From the NCBI GenBank assembly GCA_965237855.1, contig CBDEGK010000003.1:1-64000 (forward strand): 64,000 bases of DNA. Direction: 5' to 3'. Origin of the DNA: CBDEGK01 sp965237855 (GTDB lineage: Bacteria > Pseudomonadota > Gammaproteobacteria > Pseudomonadales > Halieaceae). Shown piece after piece: positions 19,482 through 28,098 of this stretch. The first letter of the stretch is position 1. Each line of letters opens with the position of its first letter. Position numbers and translations under genes: made by a program. The notes under the pieces are model-generated. The model did no database searches. It had not been told where the DNA came from and saw only the letters and a program-made list of their open reading frames with translations.

Positions 19482-19850
19482 ATGTCAATTACACAACTGA
19501 AGGCATGCCATAACATTCCCAACGAGGAACTGGATAACTGGGGGCCGGTACAATTGCCCGTCAGCGAGCAGGTCTCACAGCTAGCCGGCAAGATCATCTG
19601 CGAGAACAAAGACGGCTCTGAAGCCGGCATCTGGGAGTGCACCCCCGGTACCTGGACCCGCCAGGTCATGGACGCCGAACTGAGTACATTTTTTAAGGGC
19701 AAGGCCATATTCCATCCGGAACAGGGCGAGCCGATTCACATTGGGGCTGGCGATACCCTCTATTTCGATGCCAACAGCAAAGGCACCTGGGAAGTGATTG
19801 AAACCGTGCGCAAGGCTTATCTTATGTATAAAAATGATGAGACCGACTAA
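19482..19850 (+). CDS. Cupin-domain protein
   Basis: 122 residues from the ATG at 19482, chosen because AGGAGACAATCC precedes it; the frame is open 18 codons further upstream without a comparable site. The sequence fits a small single-domain cupin of the ureidoglycine-aminohydrolase-like (DUF861) type: GIWECTPGTW, then KGKAIFHPEQGEPIHIGAGDTLYF, given here in parts (KGKAIFHPEQ; IHIGAGDTLYF). Such proteins bind small acids or nitrogen compounds, sometimes enzymatically; the substrate is not predictable. It is divergent from selC and appears to be monocistronic. Confidence 0.8.
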   Translation: MSITQLKACHNIPNEELDNWGPVQLPVSEQVSQLAGKIICENKDGSEAGIWECTPGTWTRQVMDAELSTFFKGKAIFHPEQGEPIHIGAGDTLYFDANSKGTWEVIETVRKAYLMYKNDETD

Positions 19851-19935
19851 GCAGGGCTAGTATTCAATTGCCGCTGGCATAAGAATGGACGAAACCAACT
19901 AAATAATCCCTCACGCATCGGCTGAATCCTCGCTG

Positions 19936-20394
19936 TTACGGATGTAAATGGAGCTCCATATCGACTCGATGCATACCCTCACCCCAACCATCATTCTCGA
20001 AACCGACACGCGTCGCACCAAATTTTGAAAAAAACGGTTCGGAAAGATGGCTGGCGGCAATATCGATGATGTCGACTCTCTGGTCCTCCAACATCTGCTT
20101 CGCGTGATGCATCATTTTCGAACCCGCGCCCAGACCTTTTGCGTTTGGACTAACCATTATCCAGGTAATCCTTGCCCGGCCACGTCGATCGTCAATCTCC
20201 ATCCCAAAAGCAGCGACGAGTTTTCCTTGTGATAGCCCAAGCTTATAACACCCCGGAGGGCTGCTGAGGAAGGACTCAAAGTCACCGCGCTCGTTTGGCG
20301 CGAAAGAACTGGGGCAATTCAAATCAAATAGTTCGAGGCAATCTTCGAAGTATGAAGCCTCATAGCTCTCAAATATCAATTCTTCAGTTTTCAT
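19936..20394 (-). CDS. GNAT-family N-acetyltransferase
   Basis: 152 residues from ATG 20394, which overlaps the stop of the upstream gene (TAATG), so the two are coupled. Motif A for acetyl-CoA binding is seen as ITWIMVSPNAKGLGAGSKMM (Q/RxxGxG/A type), followed by a strand and the SEPFFSKFGATRVGF segment typical of motif B. Length and order fit a single-domain GNAT. The acceptor is unknown. It is last in a three-gene run with a DUF1330-like and a YjdF-like gene. Confidence 0.82.
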   Translation of the reverse strand: MKTEELIFESYEASYFEDCLELFDLNCPSSFAPNERGDFESFLSSPPGCYKLGLSQGKLVAAFGMEIDDRRGRARITWIMVSPNAKGLGAGSKMMHHAKQMLEDQRVDIIDIAASHLSEPFFSKFGATRVGFENDGWGEGMHRVDMELHLHP

Positions 20395-20831
20395 TAACTT
20401 GTGATGTTTCCATCTCGGCACTCTAGCAAGGGTAGCAATCGGGAATCCTCTAAAGACGCACTCCGATGTCCTATGCCAGCAAGATAAGCATCATTCGTGG
20501 CAAAACCCATAAAGCTGTCTAGGGAGTCTTGCCGAATTAACATCGCCAAATCCCACCGTTCATCTTGCGGACCAACAAAGTATTTCCCGCCTTCACCCAA
20601 AAAATTGATGTCACCGCCAGACTCATGTAAGAACGGCAAAGTATAATCAATGTACTTTTGAAATGCTTCGCGACCAGATATAGGGCTCTCTGGTGATAAA
20701 TCGGGGAAGTCAGAGTAATCTGCCAGCTCCCGAAATCTTAGAAGGTTGAGCATCACCAGTTCACCAGTGATGTTCCTTGAAAATAGTTCGATAGCCGACT
20801 CTTCGGTTGCGTCGAGGTAACTCTTATTCAT
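20394..20831 (-). CDS. DUF1330-like / dimeric alpha-beta barrel protein
   Basis: 145 residues from ATG 20831. The pattern LVMLNLLRFRE, then GREAFQKYIDYTLPFL, GGKYFVGPQDERWDLAMLI and a C-terminal YLAGIGHRSASLEDSRLLPL matches the ferredoxin-like fold of DUF1330/EthD-type proteins: strand, helix with a conserved Y, strand ending in a tryptophan/aspartate turn, and an R near the end. Function is unknown; such proteins are usually small dimeric enzymes or binding proteins. Its stop overlaps the GNAT start and it follows the YjdF-like gene by 31 bases. Confidence 0.7.
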   Translation of the reverse strand: MNKSYLDATEESAIELFSRNITGELVMLNLLRFRELADYSDFPDLSPESPISGREAFQKYIDYTLPFLHESGGDINFLGEGGKYFVGPQDERWDLAMLIRQDSLDSFMGFATNDAYLAGIGHRSASLEDSRLLPLLECRDGNITS

Positions 20832-20862
20832 AGATAATGATTCCGTCCAAAAACATAACGCC

Positions 20863-21486
20863 TCAAGAAGGGGGGAAGCTTTGCTGTGTCCCACTTGCGT
20901 GACTTGTTACATTTTTTAGTTGGATGTCGTGAAGGCTCGATAATAGGAGTAGCGAACAAATTGCCCCTAGCAAAGCCAACCCCATATCGGATTGAGTATC
21001 CCAAAAATAACCCTGGGTGCCTAGAAATGCCTCAGCATTTTCTCCGATGGCGAGAGCTACCCACCATTCAATTAGCTCATAGAACGCACTGAAGGCCAAA
21101 CAAACTGAAATGATAAAAAATCCTCGCCAGATACTGCCATTTACTACATTCTTGCGGACTAATATCTCCCTTGCCAGTAGAGCGGGAACGAACCCTTGAA
21201 AGAAATGACCTACTTTATCGTAGTTGTTTCTTTCTGCGCCAAACAGGCCATCAAAAAATGGAACCTCAGCATATGTGTAATGACCACCGACCATCAGAAT
21301 TAGGCAATGTATTAAGACAAAGATATATAGAATGGGCGTTAACCGAAATGAGTTATATGTTGCCCCTAGCAGTACACCACCAATCAATGCGGGAGCTACC
21401 TCGAGAAACCATGTAAATTGATCCTTCGGGTTTATACCAGACCAAATTAGCACGGTGGAAAATATTGCTATCCAAAGGTATTTAAT
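20863..21486 (-). CDS. YjdF-like (DUF2238) inner-membrane protein, apparent ATT start
   Basis: The frame gives about 207 residues with six hydrophobic segments. It has the family's signatures: a short INPKDQFTWFLE after the first helix, NNYDKVGHFFQGF between helices, FYELIEWW, and GYFWDTQSDMGLALLGA near the end. The known family normally begins M-K-x-Y and carries the INPxD segment about 20 residues in. Here that position has ATT at 21484-21486, nine bases after AGGAG, giving (I)KYLWIAIF; the first standard start (GTG 21453) would remove half of the first membrane helix. Function of the family is unknown. Confidence 0.8.
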   Translation of the reverse strand: MKYLWIAIFSTVLIWSGINPKDQFTWFLEVAPALIGGVLLGATYNSFRLTPILYIFVLIHCLILMVGGHYTYAEVPFFDGLFGAERNNYDKVGHFFQGFVPALLAREILVRKNVVNGSIWRGFFIISVCLAFSAFYELIEWWVALAIGENAEAFLGTQGYFWDTQSDMGLALLGAICSLLLLSSLHDIQLKNVTSHASGTQQSFPPS

Positions 21487-21556
21487 TTCTAAGTACTCCT
21501 GAAATATGACAGATTATATGAAGCGATTACTCCTAATAAACACACCACGTGATGCA

Positions 21557-21988
21557 TCAGGGGATGACGAGACTGTCATCACTGTTGAATTCCCAGCTGT
21601 CAGCATAAGCCACTTCCCACAAATAACCATCGGGGTCCGAAAAGTAGCCACTGTAACCACCCCAAAACCCATCCTGAGCGGGCTTTTCAATTTTGCCGCC
21701 GCACTTTTCGGCCAAGGATAAAGTGGCATCCACTTCTTCTTTGGTTTTGGTATTGTGCGCCAAGGTAATCCCGGAAAAGCCAGCTCGATCAACAGGCTGA
21801 TTCGGCGAGACATCCTCGGCCAATTTTTCCAATGGATACAACGCCAAACAGGTGCCGCTGGTCTGAAAGAAAATGATGCCAGACTCCGGTTTTCGCGTGG
21901 TGGGAAACCCCAGGCCTATATGATAAAACTGGTAGGAACGTTCCAGGTCAAACACCCCCAGTGTAATGATACTGACTCTTGGCTCCAT
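21557..21988 (-). CDS. VOC-family (glyoxalase/bleomycin-resistance fold) protein
   Basis: 143 residues with an AAGGAG site seven bases before the ATG at 21988. Two beta-alpha-beta-beta-beta halves are visible: ITLGVFDLERSYQFYHIGLG in the first and GYSGYFSDPDGYLWEVAYAD in the second, the latter with the DPDG turn and a terminal metal-binding glutamate. Substrate is unknown. It follows the DUF2784-like gene by nine bases, so they are very probably cotranscribed. Confidence 0.85.
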   Translation of the reverse strand: MEPRVSIITLGVFDLERSYQFYHIGLGFPTTRKPESGIIFFQTSGTCLALYPLEKLAEDVSPNQPVDRAGFSGITLAHNTKTKEEVDATLSLAEKCGGKIEKPAQDGFWGGYSGYFSDPDGYLWEVAYADSWEFNSDDSLVIP

Positions 21989-21997
21989 ACTGTCTCC

Positions 21998-22414
21998 TTA
22001 ATGCTCTCCTGCTTTCGCGAATCTGCGCGGTCGCACCCAAAACCAGCTGGCTGCTACCATCAATCCAAACATGGTATAGCAAGCAATGAATACCCATTCT
22101 GGCGCCTGGTAGTACAGCAGTTGGCCGAGCCAGTGAGAAATGAAAGAACCTGCATAGACCGTGTCTCCGCCCTTAGTGCGCAGAGCCATTTCCCAGGTAG
22201 TCAGTGGGCAGATGACACCGAGCCACGCTTGCAGCACAACAACGCCTATTCCGAGTACATGTGCCAGCCGAAACCAGGGATTGCGAACCCACGGCCAGCC
22301 AAGTACTTTTCCCGCCAACGTTAGCAGTAATCCAAGAATAACGAAGGCCACAAAGAGAACGTGGGCGATGAGGAGTGTATCTGCGGCAATCAAATAGGCC
22401 ATTTCCGAACCCAT
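21998..22414 (-). CDS. DUF2784-like membrane protein
   Basis: 138 residues with four hydrophobic helices. The segments LIAADTLLIAHVLFVAFVI, WPWVRNPWFRLAHV, and CPLTTWEMALR match what I recall of the DUF2784 family, a small inner-membrane protein of unknown role. Either the ATG at 22414 or the one at 22402 could serve; neither has a strong ribosome site. It is the first gene of a short operon with the VOC protein. Confidence 0.75.
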   Translation of the reverse strand: MGSEMAYLIAADTLLIAHVLFVAFVILGLLLTLAGKVLGWPWVRNPWFRLAHVLGIGVVVLQAWLGVICPLTTWEMALRTKGGDTVYAGSFISHWLGQLLYYQAPEWVFIACYTMFGLMVAASWFWVRPRRFAKAGEH

Positions 22415-22486
22415 GCTAACGCTACTTAGTGTGTATCGCGAATTCCATCTGAAGCGGCAGTTTCGGGGACCCTCTTGTTGGTCTCG

Positions 22487-22891
22487 CTAGCCGTCATGTG
22501 ATTTCGGATTTCTATGTGTCCAAAACAAAAATTCAATCATGAGCACCCCGAAAACCAGATCGATCACAGCGGCAGGCACGACTACAAATGGTATATCTCC
22601 AGTGAATGCCCGAATGGCGGCGGAGACAAATGCAAGTATACCTCCAGCTGCGCCGACTGCGACTATGGCATGGTTTCGGGTAAGATCGAGTGAAACCCAC
22701 CAAAATGCAAACCCGAAGAGAAATATCGGAAACACCGCCAGGTCTAGAATAAAGTCTGGTTCAACGCGAGGCAGGATACTTCGGAAGAGCGTTTCATCAA
22801 CAGCATTGCCTACGGAAACCGAGATTGATATCACCCAGCTCCATATTGCAGCAGCCCGAAATAGAAGTTTGTAGTAGTTTTCCTTAGGCAT
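22487..22891 (-). CDS. Small membrane protein, unknown
   Basis: 134 residues from ATG 22891; the frame continues upstream into the IS3 terminal repeat, which is not part of the gene. Four hydrophobic stretches (around WSWVISISVSVGN, DLAVFPIFLFGFAFWW, AVGAAGGILAFVSAAI, VVVPAAVIDLVFGVLMIEFL) indicate an integral membrane protein. No family is recognised. The IS3 inserted about 48 bases upstream of the start, so the native promoter may be disturbed. Confidence 0.65.
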   Translation of the reverse strand: MPKENYYKLLFRAAAIWSWVISISVSVGNAVDETLFRSILPRVEPDFILDLAVFPIFLFGFAFWWVSLDLTRNHAIVAVGAAGGILAFVSAAIRAFTGDIPFVVVPAAVIDLVFGVLMIEFLFWTHRNPKSHDG

Positions 22892-23012
22892 TACCTTGCC
22901 AGATATAGCGGATGACGCTACTCGAAGTGGAGCCCTGTGTGTCAACCTGACCCCATACACTTCTTGTTTGGGATAACATAGATTTCAGGGCCACAGGTAC
23001 TGGACACACAAC

Positions 23013-23417
23013 ATGCCAAAATCACCATCAGAACGGCCTGACACACAAGTTACACCGGAACCGGTGCTGGAGAAACGCACTCGCCGCCAGTTCAAGACCG
23101 AGTACAAGTTACGTATTATCGCTGAAGCCGATGCCTGCCAGTACGGTGAGCTTGGCGCGCTGCTGCGCCGCGAAAAACTCTACAGTAGTCAGATCTCGGA
23201 ATGGCGACGAGAGCTTGCGGAAAATGGCGTGGCTGGATTGAGCAAAAGCGCTCCCGGCCCTGCACCCTTGAAAACGCCAGATCAGCGGCGCATTGAGCAG
23301 CTTGAGAAAGAGAATAGTCGCTTGGACCGCAAGTTGGAGATTGCCAACGACTGCCTGGATTTGCAAAAAAAAGCATTGTCGATGCTCGATCATTTACGCA
23401 GTGGGAAGGATGTATGA
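23013..23417 (+). CDS. IS3-family transposase OrfA
   Basis: 134 residues. The basic RRQFKTEYKLRIIAEADAC and the recognition-helix region with REKLYSSQISEWRREL form the HTH_8 domain; the C-terminal half is a coiled coil with QLEKENSRLDRKLEIAND. It ends in ATGA overlapping orfB. It is longer at the N-terminus than most IS3 OrfA proteins. Confidence 0.88.
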   Translation: MPKSPSERPDTQVTPEPVLEKRTRRQFKTEYKLRIIAEADACQYGELGALLRREKLYSSQISEWRRELAENGVAGLSKSAPGPAPLKTPDQRRIEQLEKENSRLDRKLEIANDCLDLQKKALSMLDHLRSGKDV

Positions 23418-24481
23418 ATAACGTGATGATCCACCGCCCCGTAAGACTGCCATTGACGCGAGCGTGTCATGCGCTGGGCCTCAATCGAAGCACGGTCTAC
23501 GTTTACCAAAAGCGTGCCGCCAACGATGAACCACCGCGGCGCTCACGGAAGCAGTCGGTGCAGCCGCGCGCCCTCAGTGACCAAGAGCGTGCTGCTGTCG
23601 TCGAGACACTGCACAGTGAACCCTATTGTGATCAGCCGCCTGCTGAAGTCTATCAACGCCTGCTGGAACAGGATCAGTATCTGTGTTCGGTCAGCACCAT
23701 GCACCGTATTCTTCGTGGCTTAGGGGAGACCGGTGACCGTCGGCAGCAGCGGCCAGCCCAGCATCATGCTGTTCCCAGACTGAAAGCCTGCGCCCCTAAC
23801 GATGTGTGGACATGGGACATTACCAAACTACCGCTGGTGCGGCGGGGCCTCTATTTGTCGCTGTATGTGGTGCTTGACCTGTTTAGCCGTTTTGTCGTGG
23901 CCTGGATGGTCTCGCGCAAGGAGAGCAGTGCATTATCGAAACAGCTGATGGACGAAGCCACGGCCCGTTACGGTATAGCGCCAGGCCAGCTCACGCTGCA
24001 CCAGGATCGTGGATCGCCAATGATTGCACACGGGTATTTGGACCTGATGCGAGAACTGGACGTGACCTGCAGTCACAGTCGCCCACGGGTGAGCAATGAC
24101 AACCCGTTTAGTGAAAGCCAGTTCAAGACGCAAAAGTACCAACCGGATTATCCGGGCCGTTTTAGCGATGCCTCGCATGCCCGGCGCTGGTGTGAAGCTT
24201 ACTTTGATTGGTACAACTTCGAGCATCATCACAGCGGCCTGGGGGGCTTTACCCCGGAACAGGTTTTTACGGGCCGTTATCACGAGGTTGCCAGGCAAAA
24301 ACAACGAGTTCTTGATGAACGCTATGAACGTCATCCGGAACGCTTTGTCCGTGGGCGACCGACTGTACCCATGCCGGCAAAGACCGTGGCCATTAACCCG
24401 ATTGCAGAATCTGGTGATGACACAATGATTGATGATCGCGTTAACTTCCCAACTTTATCAGCCGCGGGCTACATCAAATAG
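23414..24481 (+). CDS. IS3-family transposase OrfB
   Basis: 355 residues with an N-terminal HTH_21 region (RLPLTRACHALGLNRSTVY) and a DDE core: VWTWDITKL (first D), LHQDRGSPM (second D), NPFSESQFKTQKY (E). The spacing and the C-terminal YNFEHHHSGLGGFTPEQVF are typical. The native product is probably OrfAB made by slippage on the A8 run. Confidence 0.9.
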   Translation: MNNVMIHRPVRLPLTRACHALGLNRSTVYVYQKRAANDEPPRRSRKQSVQPRALSDQERAAVVETLHSEPYCDQPPAEVYQRLLEQDQYLCSVSTMHRILRGLGETGDRRQQRPAQHHAVPRLKACAPNDVWTWDITKLPLVRRGLYLSLYVVLDLFSRFVVAWMVSRKESSALSKQLMDEATARYGIAPGQLTLHQDRGSPMIAHGYLDLMRELDVTCSHSRPRVSNDNPFSESQFKTQKYQPDYPGRFSDASHARRWCEAYFDWYNFEHHHSGLGGFTPEQVFTGRYHEVARQKQRVLDERYERHPERFVRGRPTVPMPAKTVAINPIAESGDDTMIDDRVNFPTLSAAGYIK

Positions 24482-24520
24482 AGTTTATCTTTGAAATGAC
24501 TGTCCATTTGAGGTTGACAC

Positions 24521-24796
24521 GTTCCGCATCCCTAACGCCTCCGCCTGGTAAACAGCGACCAGGCTGCGCGCTGCGCTTGCACCCCATCATCGCGGGAAGG
24601 ACTTGAGAAGGCCTTTGCTGGGACACCAAACACAATCTGCGACTACGCGCCTGGTGAGGCCCCATTACCGGCCCAGGCTGTGTTTTACGCACGTAGGAAC
24701 AGATTTTAGGAAATAATGCTTCCTATTTAATATAATTAAGATTATACGCATAAGTTATTGATTATAAAGGGAATAATTTGAATCCTCGAAACTACT
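24521..24796. other. Non-coding spacer between IS3 and BREX-like operon
   Basis: No gene is supported here. The first half is GC-rich and contains a hairpin (CCTGG, ten-base loop, CCAGG) and another GGCC-rich fold, possibly debris of an unidentified element. The last 90 bases are strongly AT-rich. The helicase tail ends at 24797. Confidence 0.5.
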
Positions 24797-27558
24797 CTAA
24801 CTCACCTCAACCCAAGCCAACAATTCAGTCGAATACCCAGTCTCTGGGTTCGCAATGCCACGGTGGCCAATTTCTCGCTGCAGAGTTGGTTCTATATGCT
24901 CATGAAGCAGGTTAGCCCGCTCGGTTTCCTCGAATAAAGGCCGCCTCACCGTGGCACTAAAACAATCACTATATTGCTTTTCAATTGAGGGGACACGCTT
25001 ACCCTCTTCGTCCACGGCGATAGGAACCAGGTGCGTTCCGGTATCTGCGCCGCTTCCAAAAGAATGTACCAGCCAGATACTCAGCACAACAGGTTGATCG
25101 AGGCCGATAGTTGCGGTTACCCCCAACAATGAAGGTGCTGCAGCGCGCCACTGCTCAAAAAATCTACCAGTGATTTTGTGGTCAATTCCTAGCAAAACTA
25201 TACTGTCGTCATCTTGGGCAAGGTCGCGGTTCAGAGTACACATCACCGGGGCTGCATTGGAATCAATGGCTAGCTCGAAGCAGTTGTCATCCACCTGGCG
25301 ATAACTTCCACCATTTGCCTCCACACTGGAATGAAGAAACTCTGTAAGACGCGATTTGCTCTCATCAATATCTGCTAACGGTTTGTAATCATCCAGACTG
25401 AAGCGATCCAGATCCTGGAACAGCTCGAACACCACTTTCCGCGCTTCCTTGCGTTCGACATCGCAGCTTCCAGTTCTTCACGTGTACGTACCAACTTAGG
25501 ATCGGAGAGCGCCTCCCGATAGAGTTGGTCATAGCTCAAGCGATCGTTCAACTGGCCCAAAATCTGACCACGCAGGTCTTCGGTAACATTACCATGCTCA
25601 TCGACCTTCCCCAATGTACGGGCGATTTCATTGAGCTTATCGGTTAACAGCAGGTAAATGCGCCCTTCGATAGTGTCTGACAACACCAAATTATAGACTT
25701 GCGCCGTATCCTTCTGCCCGTACCGGTGGATGCGGCCAATCCGCTGTTCCACATCCATCGGATTCCATGGTAAATCAAAGTTGAACAGAACACGGCTGAA
25801 CTGCAGGTTGATACCTTCTCGCCCGGCAGCTGTACAAATCAACACACGCGGCCCGTCCGATTTTCGGAAACGCTTTTCCGCTGCCAGCTTCATGCCGTGG
25901 TCACCACCCCTTAAGACCACAACACCCTGGCCGGGGTACGCAACTTCAATTTCACGCGATAGCAGATCAACCGTCGCCAGGTAGGTAGCAAAGATGACTA
26001 CCTTCTCACTGGAATTTTGGCTCCACAAGGCACCAAGGCCACGTACTAGCTTCTCAACCTTAGTCTCCCTGTCTTGGGGAAAGACGGCTAGCAGATCGGC
26101 AATACGAAGCCGCTCCTCTGGCAGTGACAGCGCCACAGCGGTCGCCGCAATGTCTTCACCCTCCGCGGTAATTACTTCAGAGGATTCCGATGACGCAACC
26201 GTAGCCAATTCGTCTTCATCCAGTTTTCGGATCAGCCGGACTTTGAGATCTGCAAGAATCCGATCCACCTCACCACGCCCTATGGCATCGTCAGGCTGCC
26301 CGCTTTGTCGATGAATCAACTTTCGTGCTTCATCCATCAATGTCTGATGGCCATCAATGTCTAGCGCCTGATCCTTGAGGATCGCCTCGTGGATGGTCAG
26401 TGCCAACTGCCGGCGGTGTAATGTATTGCGGACAGCCGCAAAACTGGATGCGGCGATTTTCTGGAAAATTGTCATTACAAAACCGAGTGCACGGCCCTGG
26501 TTGCCCTGCTTTTTGGCCAAGTCAAAGCCATCTTGCAGGTACTCTCTTAGCTTTGCGTAAAAGGTATTTTCACCCGGAGACATAGTGAAAGATTCTGTGT
26601 GCACCCAGCGCCTTGTAAATAGCTGAGAGCCATCAGGCGTGCAGGCATCTGCCTTGGTACGACGATAGACCACCTCGTTCAGGCGATGGCGCTCCTCAAC
26701 CATCTCTTCCGGGCTCTTGAACAAAGTAGGATTCAATAGCTGGATTAGCATCCAGAAACGAAAGTGATCACCCTGATGCGGCGTGGCAGATAACAACAGC
26801 AGATCTCGCGTATGGTCGCGCAGCGCCTCCGCCAGCTTATAGTTTTCTGTTTTACGAACCTTGCGACCGTTTCTGTATGCAGAAAGATGATGCGCCTCAT
26901 CGAACACCACCAGATCCCACGGCGGTGCTTCTTTTAAACGGTTAATCCGTGCCTGGCGTTTCAATGTATCGACACTAGCAATTAGCCTGTCATGTTTGGC
27001 AAATGCATTACTCTTTCGGTCTGTCACATCTCCTTGTGCACCGAACACTTCAAATTCAAGATTAAAGACCTCATTCAGCTCGCGGTGCCAGTTATTCACC
27101 AAACCAGCGGGTACGACTATCAAAGCACGATCTAGCTCACCACGACTGGCCAGCTCACGCAGGATCAATGCCGTCTCGATAGTCTTGCCGAGGCCCACCT
27201 CATCAGCAACGAGAAACCTCCGTGGCGAAGCTGTAGCCACCTGGTGAGTGAGCACCACCTGATGCGGTAAAAGGTCAATTCTCGCAGACGTCAGTGCGGC
27301 AGCATTCTCCATCAAAGGCAGCGCATGGGCTTCTATATGCAACCAGGCATTACGTAGCCGATCTTCACCACCCTGAACATTCGCGATAATCTGTTCGGCA
27401 CGACTGACAGCAGGACGAAGTGCCTCACCAAACACCTGTCTCTCACCGCCGGGGAAAAATACGTGCACATAGTCATTGGTAGCGATACGAACAACCACAC
27501 CTTCGCCAAACTCAGGGTGTAATACTCGCTGACCAGGCTGATAGCTGCCCTCTGTCAT
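24797..27558 (-). pseudogene. SNF2-family helicase (BrxHII/DrmD-like), split by a frameshift
   Basis: Two abutting frames form one gene. The first (from ATG 27558) has the helicase motifs: DEVGLGKTIE (I), VVFDEAHHLS (II), LLLSATPHQGD (III), then GREGINLQF and QRIGRIHRYGQ (V, VI). It then runs out of frame near 25459-25467: the other frame there reads DVERKEARKVVFELFQDL and continues to 24797 with a 212-codon tail. Restoring one base would give about 920-930 residues, the size of defence-linked SNF2 helicases. I chose ATG 27558 because an upstream start would overlap the previous gene by 65 bases. It is last in the BREX-like operon. If the frameshift is real, the helicase lacks its C-terminus. 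Confidence 0.8.
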
Positions 27559-27571
27559 TAACTGTTTCCCA

Positions 27572-28093
27572 TCAACTAATCCGCGGGTGATGTAGGCCCG
27601 CCCAGTGTGTGCCGTCATGGTCGGCGTGAGGATCATCTGTATTCATCAAACGCTCCACTTCATTTTCTGCGCCAGAGAACAATAATCGACCTATGGGTAG
27701 ACCACCTCCAGCAACACCTCGATGCTTCCAGAAATATGTCTCGCTTGACCCTTTCATAGAGATACGATTGCGCCCACTGGGCGCCCACAAAATTAGTCCG
27801 GCCTGCCCCTGATAAAAATCTTGGAATGACAGAATCGCCTCCTTCAGGTCGGTTTCAATCCAATCAATTGCGTCATCGCCACTAAGAACATCCAGGCAAC
27901 CCTCAATTCCAGAAACCACCAGGGCATCACCGTTAGCAGCGGGCAATTCATCTGGCCAGTTATCAACCACTGCAAAAAAATGGCGTAGAGACACCACGTC
28001 TTTAGGGGCATTCAGACCCGACAAGACTTCGGCATCCCACAGCAGCGCAAAGCCACGACGGGGCCAGCCCTCATTAAATCGCGTTCTGACCAT
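27572..28093 (-). CDS. Unknown 173-aa protein of the BREX-like operon
   Basis: It starts five bases after the methylase stop and ends 13 bases before the helicase start, so it is part of the operon. It has tryptophan-containing strands (FALLWDAEVLSGL, FAVVDNWPDELP, AGLILWAPSG) and no obvious catalytic motif. I cannot assign it; it might be the equivalent of small accessory proteins such as DUF3780 in DUF499/DUF1156 defence islands, but this is inference from position only. Confidence 0.75.
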   Translation of the reverse strand: MVRTRFNEGWPRRGFALLWDAEVLSGLNAPKDVVSLRHFFAVVDNWPDELPAANGDALVVSGIEGCLDVLSGDDAIDWIETDLKEAILSFQDFYQGQAGLILWAPSGRNRISMKGSSETYFWKHRGVAGGGLPIGRLLFSGAENEVERLMNTDDPHADHDGTHWAGLHHPRIS

Positions 28094-28098
28094 CAGGC

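Larger units (their letters stand above)
22939..24520 (+). mobile_element. Intact IS3-family insertion sequence
   Basis: Bounded by inverted GTGTCAACC (22939-22947) and GGTTGACAC (24512-24520). It contains orfA and orfB overlapping in ATGA. An A8 run at 23365-23372 and an orfB frame that stays open back to it point to programmed -1 frameshifting. No clean target duplication is seen. Confidence 0.8.

Noticed and set aside
24474..24692. 72-codon minus-strand frame beside the IS3 right end
   Set aside because: It overlaps the IS terminal repeat and has low-complexity, non-protein-like composition.
24521..24720. Possible integron attC site, because of TAAC and GCCTCCGCC near 24530
   Set aside because: No integrase, no partner GTTRRRY core at the right distance and no gene cassette structure.
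24797..25435. Independent 212-codon gene at the end of the BREX-like operon
   Set aside because: Its frame joins the helicase seamlessly upstream of its apparent GTG start, so it is the frameshifted helicase C-terminus.
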